The notes below the pieces were generated by a model. It ran no database searches. It saw only the letters and a list, made by a program, of their open reading frames with translations, and was not told where the DNA came from. Of a stretch of DNA of 49,186 nucleotides, positions 12,001 to 22,600 are shown in pieces; the first letter of the stretch is position 1, and every line of letters begins with the position of its first letter. The stretch comes from Lingula anatina (taxonomy: Eukaryota > Brachiopoda > Lingulata > Lingulida > Lingulidae). The DNA lies in assembly GCF_001039355.2 (NCBI RefSeq), contig NW_019775813.1:315803-364988 (forward strand), given 5' to 3'. Position numbers and translations under genes: made by a program.

Positions 12001-13972
12001 TCACAATAAAAACCTTGTGAATAACTCATAGAAATACAATATATTCTGTTTTACCACAAAAACAGCAGTTATAGCTTTTATTCTGATATTTGAACTTGTC
12101 TTTAGACCACGTGACCTCCATTGATGTCTATACTCTGTTAAGAGATTTTAACAAAAAACCAAACTTTTTAGAAAAAAAACAGGGACTTACTTTGAATGTA
12201 AAAATGGATTCATTAACCATTGGTAAGTATGGGAAAATTGTTGTTTACTCCAGGAAAATTCATTTTTTGGCCGAAACGAAGAGTTATTATTGCTTTAAAC
12301 ATAATGTTTGAAAGTTGCATTTCCTTTCTTTACAGATATGCATGGACAAATTTATGAAAACTATCTAAATGACCATGAATATAAATTATCATCAAGGGCT
12401 TTTCAGTTTTATTACATTTTTTTCTTTCTTATTTTTTAGAAAAAGATACATGAATCCTACCTAGCATGTCCTAGATTGCTATTTACACAAAATGAGTACC
12501 ATCTCTTTTGTGCCACAAATAACCCTAATTTTATTAATCAAGAGCACTTATCTGCATGGCCATATATCTTTCTACATCCAGTCCTGTCAGGCGTACAACT
12601 TCATGAGATTGCTGGCTGCTCAATGAATGTGTCCATTAAGATACAGATGTTTTAGAGGACTTAATCACTGAGTTCACAATTTATAATGCCTTGCAATCAG
12701 TCAATAAAGTACTAAAAGCTTGTGCTGGCTTTAAATAATCCTAATTAATTAATAATGCTGCTTCAACATTTCTAGAGGTGCAAAGCTAAAACTATAATTT
12801 TTTTTATTTTCAGTTTTCAAGAAATTATATACCAACAGCTTCATCTGAAAATCAATATTCTAGTCAATTGTAATATATCCTATTAAAAACAAAAATTAGT
12901 GATCAAATAACAGTATACAAATAATGTTTAAGTTCTAACAAACAAATTTGCCAAAATCCAGAAATCATGCAATCCTACTAGTTTTTTTTTCTCTTTACTG
13001 GTTACTAGTAACTCTTTTTCCCCATTACAGACATACTTCATAAAATCTGGGTTCGAAATAGTATGATTATCTCATATAAGTGATTTGTACCCGCCTCCTA
13101 CTTTAGATAACATGAAGTACCTGCATGACTTGTATACAGACTCAGTCAAACCAGGTTCAGGTGCATGTGAGCTGCTTAACTTTGCATCTTTATAAAATCT
13201 TTTGCATTGACTTGCAACTGGGACATGAAGTCACGAGACTGAAATAGGCCAAAGAAGGATGCTACCCAGGAAGCTGGGAGATTTTTATCTGGAGTTAATT
13301 AAGTCTTTTGCCCTTTTGCTGAATAATGCATCATTATATTTTGATTTTGACATCAGTGCCAAAATATTGTCAAACCTTTGGTCTGTCATCAAAAATACCG
13401 TTACAAGTATGATAAATCACTAGTAGTCTATAGAAAAATAATTCAAAATAAAATTTACTAAAATAAAAAAAAAATGGAATCAGATTCAGAATGTGTAAAA
13501 TTGCAGTGACTTTTCAGTAGGTTAGAAAGACATTCTGCACTGGTATTATAATGACATCTACAAATTTTGCTGTACATGACAACACTGATGAGAATACGTC
13601 TTGCTTCTTTGGATTTTTTGTCAATGTCATTGGATGTACATTTTAAATTAAAATTTACAAGCTTTGAACAGCATGTAAAATTTTGCGACTGAATAATTTT
13701 TATAAACAAATACATGCCTGCAACTTGATGTCCCAATAAGAAATATAGATAATGTGCAACGTTAACAGTAATCACATTTAAACATTAAAGCCAAGAACAA
13801 GTTACTGAACTTACCGATCGTGTCTTCCAGATTGGTGTTTATGAAAATCAGCTGCTGACATGTACGTCACAGATTTTGGCCTTTCTGTCGTCCCGGCGTT
13901 TTGCACACCTATGGTTTTATCTTTTGACCTAGCTCTGACAGCGTTATCAGTTCCATTTTCACCGGAATTCAT
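76..13972 (-). CDS. unrecognised gene, 5' part, head-to-head with IFT46
   Basis: A minus-strand gene whose product I do not recognise. The best-supported pieces are exon 1 at 13815-13972 (ATG at 13970-13972, 52 residues, ends phase 2), then candidates at 9573-9604 (phase 2 to 1), 8485-8554 (1 to 2), 4574-4663 (2 to 2), 927-1007 (0 to 0) and 76-237 (2 to 2). The first four chain in frame. The 927-1007 exon needs at least one unseen exon on each side to fix the phase. The visible protein is hydrophilic and Ser/Thr-rich, including SSDEGSSISGSSSS at the left edge, with an aromatic stretch RLFYRQYIAYF in the 927 exon; no signal peptide or catalytic motif is visible. The gene continues beyond position 1. 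A shared promoter with IFT46 permits, but does not prove, a ciliary link. Confidence 0.55.
237..632 (-). repeat. tandem copies of intron end plus exon start
   Basis: Four imperfect units spaced 115-131 bases apart, each with an AG acceptor followed by GAAAAGAC/GAAGAAGAC-like sequence. Exon-like starts are at 237 (the real exon), 368, 483 and 600. The second and third copies match the first over roughly 45 bases of exon start plus the intron pyrimidine tract. Read in the real exon's phase, each upstream copy stays open for 13-30 codons before a stop. They look like duplicated, decaying 3' splice sites, or an alternative-exon series. Confidence 0.6.
927..1007 (-). CDS. exon of unrecognised minus-strand gene
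   Basis: The acceptor TTTCCTGTCAG precedes 1007 and the donor GTGAGC follows 927. The exon is 27 codons, phase 0 to 0, and the other two frames are stopped. The product runs LDVFNVRMSNGIRLFYRQYI then AYFNEQV. An alternative donor (GTGGTG) three bases earlier would drop the last Val. I do not recognise the family. Confidence 0.62.
1180..1204. repeat. poly-G run
   Basis: About 25 consecutive G residues in the intron upstream of the 927-1007 exon. On the transcribed (minus) strand this is a C run. Low complexity only. Confidence 0.85.
2520..2552. promoter_or_regulatory. cluster of nuclear-receptor half-sites
   Basis: AGGTCATGACCT (2520-2531) is a perfect palindrome of two AGGTCA half-sites with no spacer. 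It is followed by TGACCC at 2536-2541 and AGGTCA at 2547-2552, an everted pair with a 5-base spacer. This arrangement is a textbook nuclear-receptor binding geometry. Occupancy is unknown, and the site lies in probable intron sequence. Confidence 0.45.
2571..2611. repeat. (CT)n microsatellite
   Basis: About 20 uninterrupted CT dinucleotides followed by a C-rich tail, in probable intron of the minus-strand gene. Confidence 0.95.
4574..4663 (-). CDS. exon of unrecognised minus-strand gene
   Basis: The donor GTAAGT follows 4574 and the acceptor CCTGAG precedes 4663. It is 90 nt, phase 2 to 2. The preferred frame reads MAFIKSTSASALEGLN then STVTEIGGLFDKL, an amphipathic, helix-like segment. A second frame is also open, so frame choice rests on phase agreement with exon 1. 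Confidence 0.5.
6888..6936. repeat. (GA)n followed by poly-G
   Basis: A GA dinucleotide repeat passes through a short GC-rich bridge into about 17 G residues. Low complexity; the short reading frames across it are repeat translations. Confidence 0.9.
8485..8554 (-). CDS. weak exon candidate, minus-strand gene
   Basis: The donor GTAAGT is strong. The acceptor CTGGTAG has a poor pyrimidine tract. It is 70 nt, phase 1 to 2, which fits the flanking candidates 9573-9604 and 4574-4663. It reads YGETMGQRQEKILAVELEG in the only open frame. It could be chance. Confidence 0.33.
8988..9023. repeat. (TG)n microsatellite
   Basis: About 17 uninterrupted TG units in intron-like DNA. Confidence 0.95.
9573..9604 (-). 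CDS. micro-exon candidate, minus-strand gene
   Basis: A 32-nt segment between acceptor AATTTACAG and donor GTAAGT. Its phase (2 to 1) joins exon 1 in frame and gives ALKVLVIELF. The splice sites are good but the segment is short, so transcript support would be needed. Confidence 0.4.
11630..11806 (+). mobile_element. small inverted-end element, copy 1
   Basis: It starts CAGGGG and ends CCTG, and contains a perfect 11-base hairpin (arms 11754-11764 and 11770-11780, loop AAGAC). An inverted relative lies at 38886-39054, sharing the CTGACAGTCTTCC block, the hairpin and the order of both. CAGGG-type ends are common in hAT-like elements. There is no coding capacity, and no clear target duplication was found. 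Confidence 0.55.
11964..12298 (+). mobile_element. TTAAAGG-ended MITE, copy 1
   Basis: An approximately 335-bp element whose ends, TTAAAGGCATAATAACTCTT and its imperfect inverse, form terminal inverted repeats of about 22 bases. A second copy in opposite orientation lies at 30543-30889. TTAA at both extremities would suit a TTAA target duplication. The shared reading frame of the two copies follows from DNA identity and is not evidence of a protein. Confidence 0.65.
13815..13972 (-). CDS. first coding exon, unrecognised minus-strand gene
   Basis: ATG at 13970-13972 opens a 52-residue reading frame that ends at a strong donor (CG then GTAAGTTC). It reads MNSGENGTDNAVRARSKDKT and later contains ERPKSVTYMSAADFHKHQSG, a basic, polar N-terminus without a signal peptide. 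G+C is markedly higher than in the flanking intron. The start lies about 335 bases from the first copy of the IFT46 ATG on the other strand. Confidence 0.7.
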
Positions 13973-14306
13973 ACCACTAGAAACTATCAATATTACTACG
14001 GATGTTTGTCTCCAAACTAATCGATAATTCGAGTGATTGGAATAATGAACTTTTCCTCGTACGCCGGTCTGGACATGACGTCACTTCCTGGAAGCCAGTG
14101 GTATGAAAATGTTAAAACAATCGACAATACTAGAAAAAAATATTGAAATAAGTTTTGCCACATTATAGTTGTTTCAAATTCATTTATTTCAAAACTTGTA
14201 TTATGAAATTTGGATATTAATGATATCTTTTAAACTATCTTTATCATAAAGAAAGTAGCTCTGTATACTTTCCTTCCCAGCATTCATAGCGGCATTCCAG
14301 GGTTTC
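13973..14306. promoter_or_regulatory. bidirectional promoter of IFT46 and minus gene
   Basis: The two start codons diverge across 334 bases. TGACGTCA (14076-14083), a consensus CRE, runs directly into ACTTCCTGG (14083-14091), an ETS-type core. No TATA box stands out. CRE plus ETS promoters are typical of broadly expressed, divergent gene pairs. The duplicated copy carries the same pair at 14684-14699. A binding role is inferred. Confidence 0.5.
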
Positions 14307-14657
14307 ATGGCGGATTCTGATGAAGATCGAGGAAACGTAAGTTGAATAGATTGTTGTTGTTGGATTTTAATAGACGGAATTATAGTTGTGTACACTTGAT
14401 AATCTAAGGTTGTTAAATGTAGAATCTGAAGTGCTAAAATTGACGTGATAATCTACGTTATACACTCTGAAATTAGTCCGTATCCAACGACGCTCAGGGT
14501 CCAAATTTAGAAGGTCAATCAATTTCATGGCGAATTAACCATATATTTATACGTCACATAACCGACTCGATAAATCACAAATAAAAGTATCCCTCTTTTG
14601 GTTTTAAATTAATCACATGTATTTTAGGCGTGTATGGCAAAATATTTTTAATTGTAT
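14056..14657 (+). repeat. 602-base direct duplication, first copy
   Basis: Base for base, this matches 14664-15265 at an offset of 608, apart from one difference I noticed (14414 against 15022). It includes the CRE/ETS promoter core and IFT46 exon 1 (ATG at 14307, CDS to 14336). It ends at a single N (14658). A false tandem duplication from unmerged haplotypes or contig ends is the simplest reading. Confidence 0.85.
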
Positions 14658-14658
14658 N
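14658..14658. other. assembly N at duplication junction
   Basis: A single ambiguous base separates the two copies of the 602-base duplication. Placeholder joins like this are typical of contig stitching. Confidence 0.9.
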
Positions 14659-14663
14659 TTTTT

Positions 14664-15265
14664 CTCGTACGCCGGTCTGGACATGACGTCACTTCCTGGA
14701 AGCCAGTGGTATGAAAATGTTAAAACAATCGACAATACTAGAAAAAAATATTGAAATAAGTTTTGCCACATTATAGTTGTTTCAAATTCATTTATTTCAA
14801 AACTTGTATTATGAAATTTGGATATTAATGATATCTTTTAAACTATCTTTATCATAAAGAAAGTAGCTCTGTATACTTTCCTTCCCAGCATTCATAGCGG
14901 CATTCCAGGGTTTCATGGCGGATTCTGATGAAGATCGAGGAAACGTAAGTTGAATAGATTGTTGTTGTTGGATTTTAATAGACGGAATTATAGTTGTGTA
15001 CACTTGATAATCTAAGGTTGTAAAATGTAGAATCTGAAGTGCTAAAATTGACGTGATAATCTACGTTATACACTCTGAAATTAGTCCGTATCCAACGACG
15101 CTCAGGGTCCAAATTTAGAAGGTCAATCAATTTCATGGCGAATTAACCATATATTTATACGTCACATAACCGACTCGATAAATCACAAATAAAAGTATCC
15201 CTCTTTTGGTTTTAAATTAATCACATGTATTTTAGGCGTGTATGGCAAAATATTTTTAATTGTAT
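14664..15265 (+). repeat. 602-base direct duplication, second copy
   Basis: The partner of 14056-14657. This copy is continuous with IFT46 intron 1 and exon 2, so I took its ATG (14915) as the gene start. If the duplication were real, the gene would have two alternative promoters and first exons encoding the same ten residues. Confidence 0.85.
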
Positions 15266-16565
15266 GCATGTTCTAATTTCTAGTTTTTAAACAAAAATAG
15301 AAAAGGGGGTTCATTTATTCTCAATGCATGTTTTTATATCAACATTACAGGCGACCCTCCACCAGAATCAGCCTTATGATGAATCTCTAGAAGTTCCTGA
15401 TTCCGAGGAAGTTGCAAGCACATACACACCTAGTCCAAGAGTACCTTTTGGTGGTAAAGTTAATACTAAAACTATAAAATAATATTGGTGTAATTTAACA
15501 AAACAAATCACTGTCTGGAATCATAATGTATGTAGTGTATGGAAAAGCATTAAATGATTTTTTAACGATTTTCAGATAATAAATCCATACAACTCAAGCA
15601 AAGGAAATGTTTTCAAAACAGCACTTTTAAAACTGTCCAGAAAAACAACTCTTTTCACCAACATTGTCATAAAGTTATACTCCAATAAAATGGAACTTGA
15701 TTTTTAAAAGCAGTACTATTAATTTTACACTTACATCTGTCAAACTCTTGCTTAATGAATATCAAATGAAAAGTTTATATATTTATTTCAGACCGCGGTC
15801 ATAGCCGTGGAAACACCCCACCCGAGTCCGGAATGAGTGACAATTTTGACGATGAGTTTGATACTGGACAGCCCAGTCCACAGGTATTTTTATACTAGCA
15901 GTGCCAGTTTACTTTCTTACATTACCAGAGAAATACAGGATTATGAAAGATTATTTTACAAGCTTTGTAGTGTTTGTATGCTAACTCAAGAAATCTTGAT
16001 GACCAGTAGTTGCTCATATGTTCTCATGTAAATAAATAAAGATCTATTGATTATAAAACAATTGTTAACAATAACCTTTACATCTTGAAGAGTTTTTTAT
16101 GAATGAACCAGATAATTTTATAACAGTACTTTTATAAACAATCAATTCAGCTTATAACCAAAGAAAATAAAAGAACTCGTAATTTTTAAAAAGTTACTAA
16201 TTATGTTATATATTGTCAATTGAAGTTGTTGTAAACCAGCCTTTATAACATACAAATCATTCTCTTTTATTAGGTAAATCCAAGGCAGCAACAACAGCAG
16301 CATGAGCAGCAACAACCTGCTTACAATGAAGATGGAGATGAAGATGACAGCGAGGAGGGAGATGAAACGGACCAGGATGATGATGATGAAGATGATGATG
16401 ATGATGATCAGGGTGTGCAGATGGAAGGGTAAGTCTTTGTTATAGTTATTCCTTAAAAATCCCGTTTTAGCTGTATGAGATATTTTGAAAATGTTAAAAT
16501 AATGAAATAGAATTAACTTTTCAAAGAAATTATTTTTGTGGGAAATATTGCGGGTCCGTCAGTTA

Positions 16566-16630
<65 letters not shown>

Positions 16631-19600
16631 TTATTTATTTATTTATTGTCAAAGCTTGAATCATTTTTTGTTTAGTCAATTAAACTGATAAAAATTAAAA
16701 TAGCTTTTATTCACTTTGATCAATCCAAATTACTGTTCACTAGCTCATGAGAAATTCTCTAATAATGGTGCTCATTTTAATTTTTTAATCTTGAAAAACA
16801 AAATGAAATCTAAATGATGTTTTCAGATAAGATTTTTTCATTGAGCATGAACTATGACATGTGCTTATTTTGCTTGGACTTCTGGCTGACCAGCTTTATC
16901 TTTTATTTTGAAGATAAACAACACTGTATTATTTAATTTGATTGTACTATAGATTCATTGATATATACCACTACAACTTTTTATTCCACAATATGTTTTT
17001 AGTGCACTGATTCTCTTTTTAATGAATTGTTTACAGTGGATAATTGTCTTCCTAAAATATGTTTTCTTATGTGTGCATGTGTGTGTTCTAACAGTTTCTC
17101 TGTGTGAATAAAATTTTCTTTTGATTAAGCTGCATTTTTCATTGTGCACATGTAAAAATACAACACACTGATTTTACTCCTTTAAGCTTCCAACTGATTT
17201 ACTTTTATACCTAAAATTGAGAAGTATTAAAGTGATCAAACTGGTGTTTGTGGTATTAAAATATTTACTTCATATGCCTCTGAAAATAAGTTCAACATTT
17301 AGAAATAGGGATAAGCATTGAGCATTGAAAGTGGCAGGGAGACTGTGACAGATGGAGGAACTGACAGCATGATCACTTGAAGTTGTGTCAGATTTTTTCA
17401 AGAATTTCTCAGGATGAGATATGTCAGAAGTGGCAATGACAGGGTGAGGGGTGGGGGGGTGTTGATAGAGGCAGTGCTGGGATGGGTTGGGATTAATTCA
17501 GGCTTAATATGGAGAGCAGATAGATAGGAATAGTAGAAGGTGGGGGGGTGCAGTTGGGAACTGTGTTAAATAAAATCATATTAGTTTTATGTCAGTTTTA
17601 TCATAGATTGGCTGGACACATAAAGGAAAAAAAATGGAATTATTTTTACTTCTGTATTTTATGGAATCAGCCCTTCAGCTATGATTTTAACTCTACATGC
17701 AAACGAAAAAGAAAAAAACACACATTCTTTTATTTGGTTAGGTTCTTTTTACAAGGAAGTTGCCTGTAGTCCTTTTACATTCTTTCTTTTTTCAAAACCT
17801 CATAGACTTCAACTAAATCTGCAAAGAGTAACACAATTCTTGAAAGCATTTTAGAAATCTAACCGTAGAAAACTGTGTGCTTTTGCAATATTGACAGTCC
17901 GTAATGAGTATTCTATAAAAACGCTTAGAGCCAATAACAAGTAGAAGCTCCTAGTGGCAGAGAACTACATGTAGAAACTGACATAAGACTAATCATGGGC
18001 GTATTTAACTCAGAATTCTCATAATTCAGACAGACGCCCCGAGCTGTCCCCTCTTTAAACAGGGACGACTTGGGGAGGAGTGACGATGATGAGGATGGGG
18101 AAGAAAGTGATGATGAGGAGGAGGATGATAACTTAGGGATGCAAGCTGTGGGGTGAGTGAAAAAGGTCTAGCTTGAGTTATGGAAGGTGGAGAGGGGTTT
18201 AGCAGTGTTATACTCATGATGCAGAACTTTCAGTATCAAAGAATTTGTGTTGTGTTCAACTTGGTAAGGCATTTTACCCTGGTTTCTCCTTTAACACATG
18301 TATACCTGTATCAATGGGTGCTGGCACCATGTGTTTGCAATTGGATTGACTTAGGGCAGACAGTTAGGATTTTGTCTTGGATTGCCTTAAACCAATTCTG
18401 TATCTAAACTAGGTAAAGATATTGATCAGTATAGCAGACTTTGTATCTAGAGATAATGCCATTTCGGATTGTGGGTCATTTCTCATAGGTACCCTTATAG
18501 TCCAGTGATGAATTACTTTGTCCCAAGTCTTATATTTTCAGGTTTTACATGTATTTTTGTACAGTTATTTAGCAAAGTTGTAAGCCTTGTATTGGTTTAC
18601 TCAGTCTTTTGTGGATGTGAAATTTGCCATTTTTTGTCATAATTATCCCTACAACCTGTGAAGTGTATCACAGACTCCCCCGTCATTTTAGTCCGCTATA
18701 TTAAATAAAAATGGGATATTCAGTTGAAAAAAACAGGGGAAGTGGTCAAACCATGACGGGGCAATCTTGCTAAAATGATTTAATATATTACTAGTATCAT
18801 TTTTGTACATACAAATTGAAAGTAAACTGCACGTTTCAGGAGAAGGCGTAAGAGAAAAGTGAAAGAGCACTTAATAGACAAATGTATCCCAGACCCAGAG
18901 GGGAAGTAAGATGACTGAAGAACTGAATTATTATTAACATTACATGTTATCTTTTCCCCCTGAGATAGGGGTGTATAACTACGAAAAGCTAATGTTTTTT
19001 TTTCCAACATAATTTTCTGTTTACATTCAATGTTTTGTCAGAAAAACACCACACCTACATATAGCAGCTAGTTTCCTATCTTATTATCCAGCTATGCAGG
19101 GAGGAATCTAGTTTGATGCGACAAGAAGGTTTAACAAAATTTTTGGTTATTTTTTGTGTTATAGCTTTTTTTACTTTTTGAAATTTCATTTGGTGTTGAA
19201 AAATAACTGTTCTCATTACTGACAGTAACAAACTCATTGTATTTTTGAGCCCTGTATATTGATTATATTGTTGCATCAAAGAGTTGTAGAGACTTATTGT
19301 TCACACTGACACTTCTTTGTGATAGTATGCTGCATACAAAATAACAAAAGTTATATTTTGTGTAAAAACATAAGGATTGGCCAAAGAGTGAATTTTTCAT
19401 CTAAAGTGCTAAGCTTTAAACAGGAAATTATTTATTTTCTCACAATTTTTAGGTGAAAAATTAGTAATTCCTTATCTGTGATTGGGTATTCTTTTGCAAC
19501 AGTTTCTTTTAAATCACTTTTGTTTCCATTCATACTATTTTGAAGTACGTCATTCTATATTTGATAATTTTCAAATATTTCTTTACAGGTCTGCTTATCA

Positions 19601-22600
19601 TTTAATTTTTAAAGATCAGCTAATAATCGCATATTATTTTTTCTATTAATTCATAAATATCACTGATATTTTACAGAGCCTATGACCCAGCAGACTATGA
19701 GCACCTAGCTGTCACCCCAGAGATCAAGGAGTTGTTTCAATACATCACTCGCTATACCCCGCAGACCATTGAGTTGGAACACAAAATGAAACCGTTTATA
19801 CCAGACTACATCCCGGCTGTGGGGGATATAGATGCTTTTATCAAGGTATTGTAAGAATTGTCTAGTGGGTAGTACTTATAGATCTGTATCATATTGTGAA
19901 AATATGTTAAACATTTTCAAACATTCAGAGATTATTGTTAATTTATAAATCTGTATCATATTGTGTAAATGTGTTGAACATTTTCATACATCCAATGAAA
20001 TATTACATTGTTTCAGAATCTATTGAGTAAATTTTCCCCTTTTTTTCAATTTTTATACTGTTGAATACAGAATATTAACACCTTTATTATCCTCCTTCCA
20101 GATTCCTCGCCCAGATCTGAAGCCAGATAACCTGGGACTGACTGTACTTGATGAACCCTGTGCCAAGCAGTCTGACCCCACTGTCCTTGACCTTCAGCTG
20201 AGGGCTATCTCGAAGCAGACCAACCTCAAAGCTATGGTATGAATCTACAGCGTTTCTCAAATTTCACAGCAGTTTGGGTCCATTATTGAATTTTTTATTT
20301 AGTTAGTTATTTTTTGACTGATCCCTATGACAAAATTACAATAATTACACCCATTTCCTGTATCCAAAAAAAAAAAAAAATGACCTTAGGCGTAACATAA
20401 ATGTGGATAGTTAGTGTGGCATAAACTTTCCTCAAATAGAATTGATAGCCCTGCTAAATAATTATTTGCCAGTGTCAAGTACATGTTTTTATGAATAATA
20501 GTTTTATATATTGCCTGTGTGTCAGTATTCATAAGTTGTCACAAACATTCATAACTATCCTTTAACATATGCAGAACTACATGGATGTGGTATGTACAGG
20601 TGCTTTTTTTTTAATCAAAGGATTTTTCTGATGTTCTGCACCACAAATTATTTTTGAATTTAAGGGCACATTTGATGTCATTATTAGTGAAGTGCACAGT
20701 ACAATGCATTGCAGCTATTTTTTTCCTTCTTAATTTTTTTTTTCAGAACTCACATTTTATGTGAGTCTTTTGCCAGGATTCACATTTTATGATGTTTTGC
20801 TTTGTTTCACATTTTATCATTTACATATTCACATTTCAGTTGTGAAATTAGAATAATATCGATCCTGTAAAACGCATAAACAATTAGTTTTAAAAATGTC
20901 AACTTTGAAATAAACATTTACTTTTAATTTTGTCTGACAGGTTGTTAAAAGTTTAGAAAATGCTGAAAAGAACCCCAAGGCTATTGACAGCTGGATCGAG
21001 AGTATCAAAGAGCTGCACAGGTCCAAACCACCACCTACTGTACATTATACAAAGTAAGTGTCAGTGTAAATGATCACAAAATTTATTCATCTTTAGATTA
21101 ACTTATTCATTGACTTACCAGTTCTGATACTAATTCATACATGGCATTTTGATATAACAGCTTTTTTTAGATGAGGTCCAGTTTTATGTTTTTTCTTGTT
21201 TTTTGTTTACACATGTCATACATTGTAACTTTGTATATTGTTGGATTATGTATTACTCTTCTTTTCCATTGATTTCATATAGAGGGTAAGTGAGGGGAAG
21301 AGGTGTTTTGTAAAGTTTTTTTTTATGCTGCATTCTTTACTTAAGCCCTATCCTCCTTGCTAAAAGATCATCGGAATCAGAGAGACAGATGCACATGATC
21401 TTTTCAGTATTTCTCCTCTTTACCCAATCGCTCATCAGAAACCGTATGTTATTAGTAGATTCTGTTTTCTTTCTGTGACAAAATGTAGTTTTTAGTTATC
21501 AGATTCCTGGTTAAATTTCATAGCCTAGTCAGGCACTAGTTTAAGTGTTAAAATTTACACAGGTAGTCCCATAGGTGAGACTGATTTATTGACTTTTTTC
21601 TTTTGCTTCATGTTTATACAAATTATATAGAACGGAATTCATTCGTGAGGTTAAGTTTCAGCATATCCAAATCCTAAAAACTCTACAAAATGCATGGTAA
21701 TACTCTGTACCCTTTGTAAAACATGCCATATCTTTTGCTTTATTTATTTTTTTCTGTTTAAGAATTATTTCATAAAAGCTTAATATTCATTTTGCCAATT
21801 GCTTGATTGAAGAGAACAAATTGTATGAGCATGAATGCTGTAAGTTACATTGCATGTAGAGTGTTGTAAGAGTTTCTGTTTAGTTTTCCCCACATCCAGT
21901 GCTTGTTTTGTTAAAATTACACATTTCAGCATGTTTCCTGTCTACAGCTTATAACCATGAAACTTTACATCCAGCTTTGTGGTATAAAGCGGGTTATAAC
22001 TTGATTTTTCACATCAGTTAGCTGTTTCTTTCTATAGTATACAGTAATGCTCTTATCCAGATCCCTTATAGTCATTTTAAGAGTACTATCTTCCACCTAG
22101 TATTTTAAAAACTGTAATGAAATTATCTTTATATTGACAGTCTTTCAATATAAGTCACGTAGTCACTATCTGAGGACTATTAGGCTGTGCGATTTTCTTT
22201 ATAATTTCCTGCAGGTTGGCAAGATTGCATATTTTAGTCACATCCCATGGTTTACTTATGTTCGTGTTTGTATGATTTGCTTTTAAATTATATATGGAAA
22301 GTCCGCATTTTGATAATAGAGGCATGGCAGTTAATGTTAGTTTTACACATTTGTAATTTATCAGAATCACACAGACCTTGTTCGTTTCTTTAAGCCCAGT
22401 ATGTTTTTTTATGGTGACCACTGCATAGTTTCTCTTTTTTTTTAATTAACCTTAAGCTTACAACATGCACATCAGTCCATGTATAAAGACTTGCAATGGC
22501 ATACAATCTTTGAACATTGTTTATATAAAAATATATAAATAGGTCAATAGACAGAGAATTGTTTAATTTAGAGTTTTATTTCCAATGCCTATATTTGGAT

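Larger units (their letters stand above)
9605..13814. other. long first intron of minus-strand gene
   Basis: No supported exon. It contains two small transposon-like elements with second copies elsewhere in the window (11630-11806 and 11964-12298). The rest is unique-looking AT-rich sequence. Confidence 0.5.

Noticed and set aside
12090-12311. Matching reading frames here and at 30523-30729 (shared LLRDFNKKPNFLEK)
   Set aside because: Both lie inside two copies of the same inverted-end element; the identity is DNA-level, the frame is short and there is no element-wide coding sequence.
13458-13775. 105-codon minus-strand frame next to exon 1
   Set aside because: AT-rich codons, inside intron 1 of the minus-strand gene, no acceptor or family resemblance.
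14201-14395. Repeated minus-strand frame, also at 14809-15003
   Set aside because: Antisense to IFT46 exon 1 in the duplicated block; repetition reflects the duplication.
17440-17560. G-rich runs in an IFT46 intron as a G-quadruplex
   Set aside because: G runs are irregular and spacing is poor; composition alone is not support.
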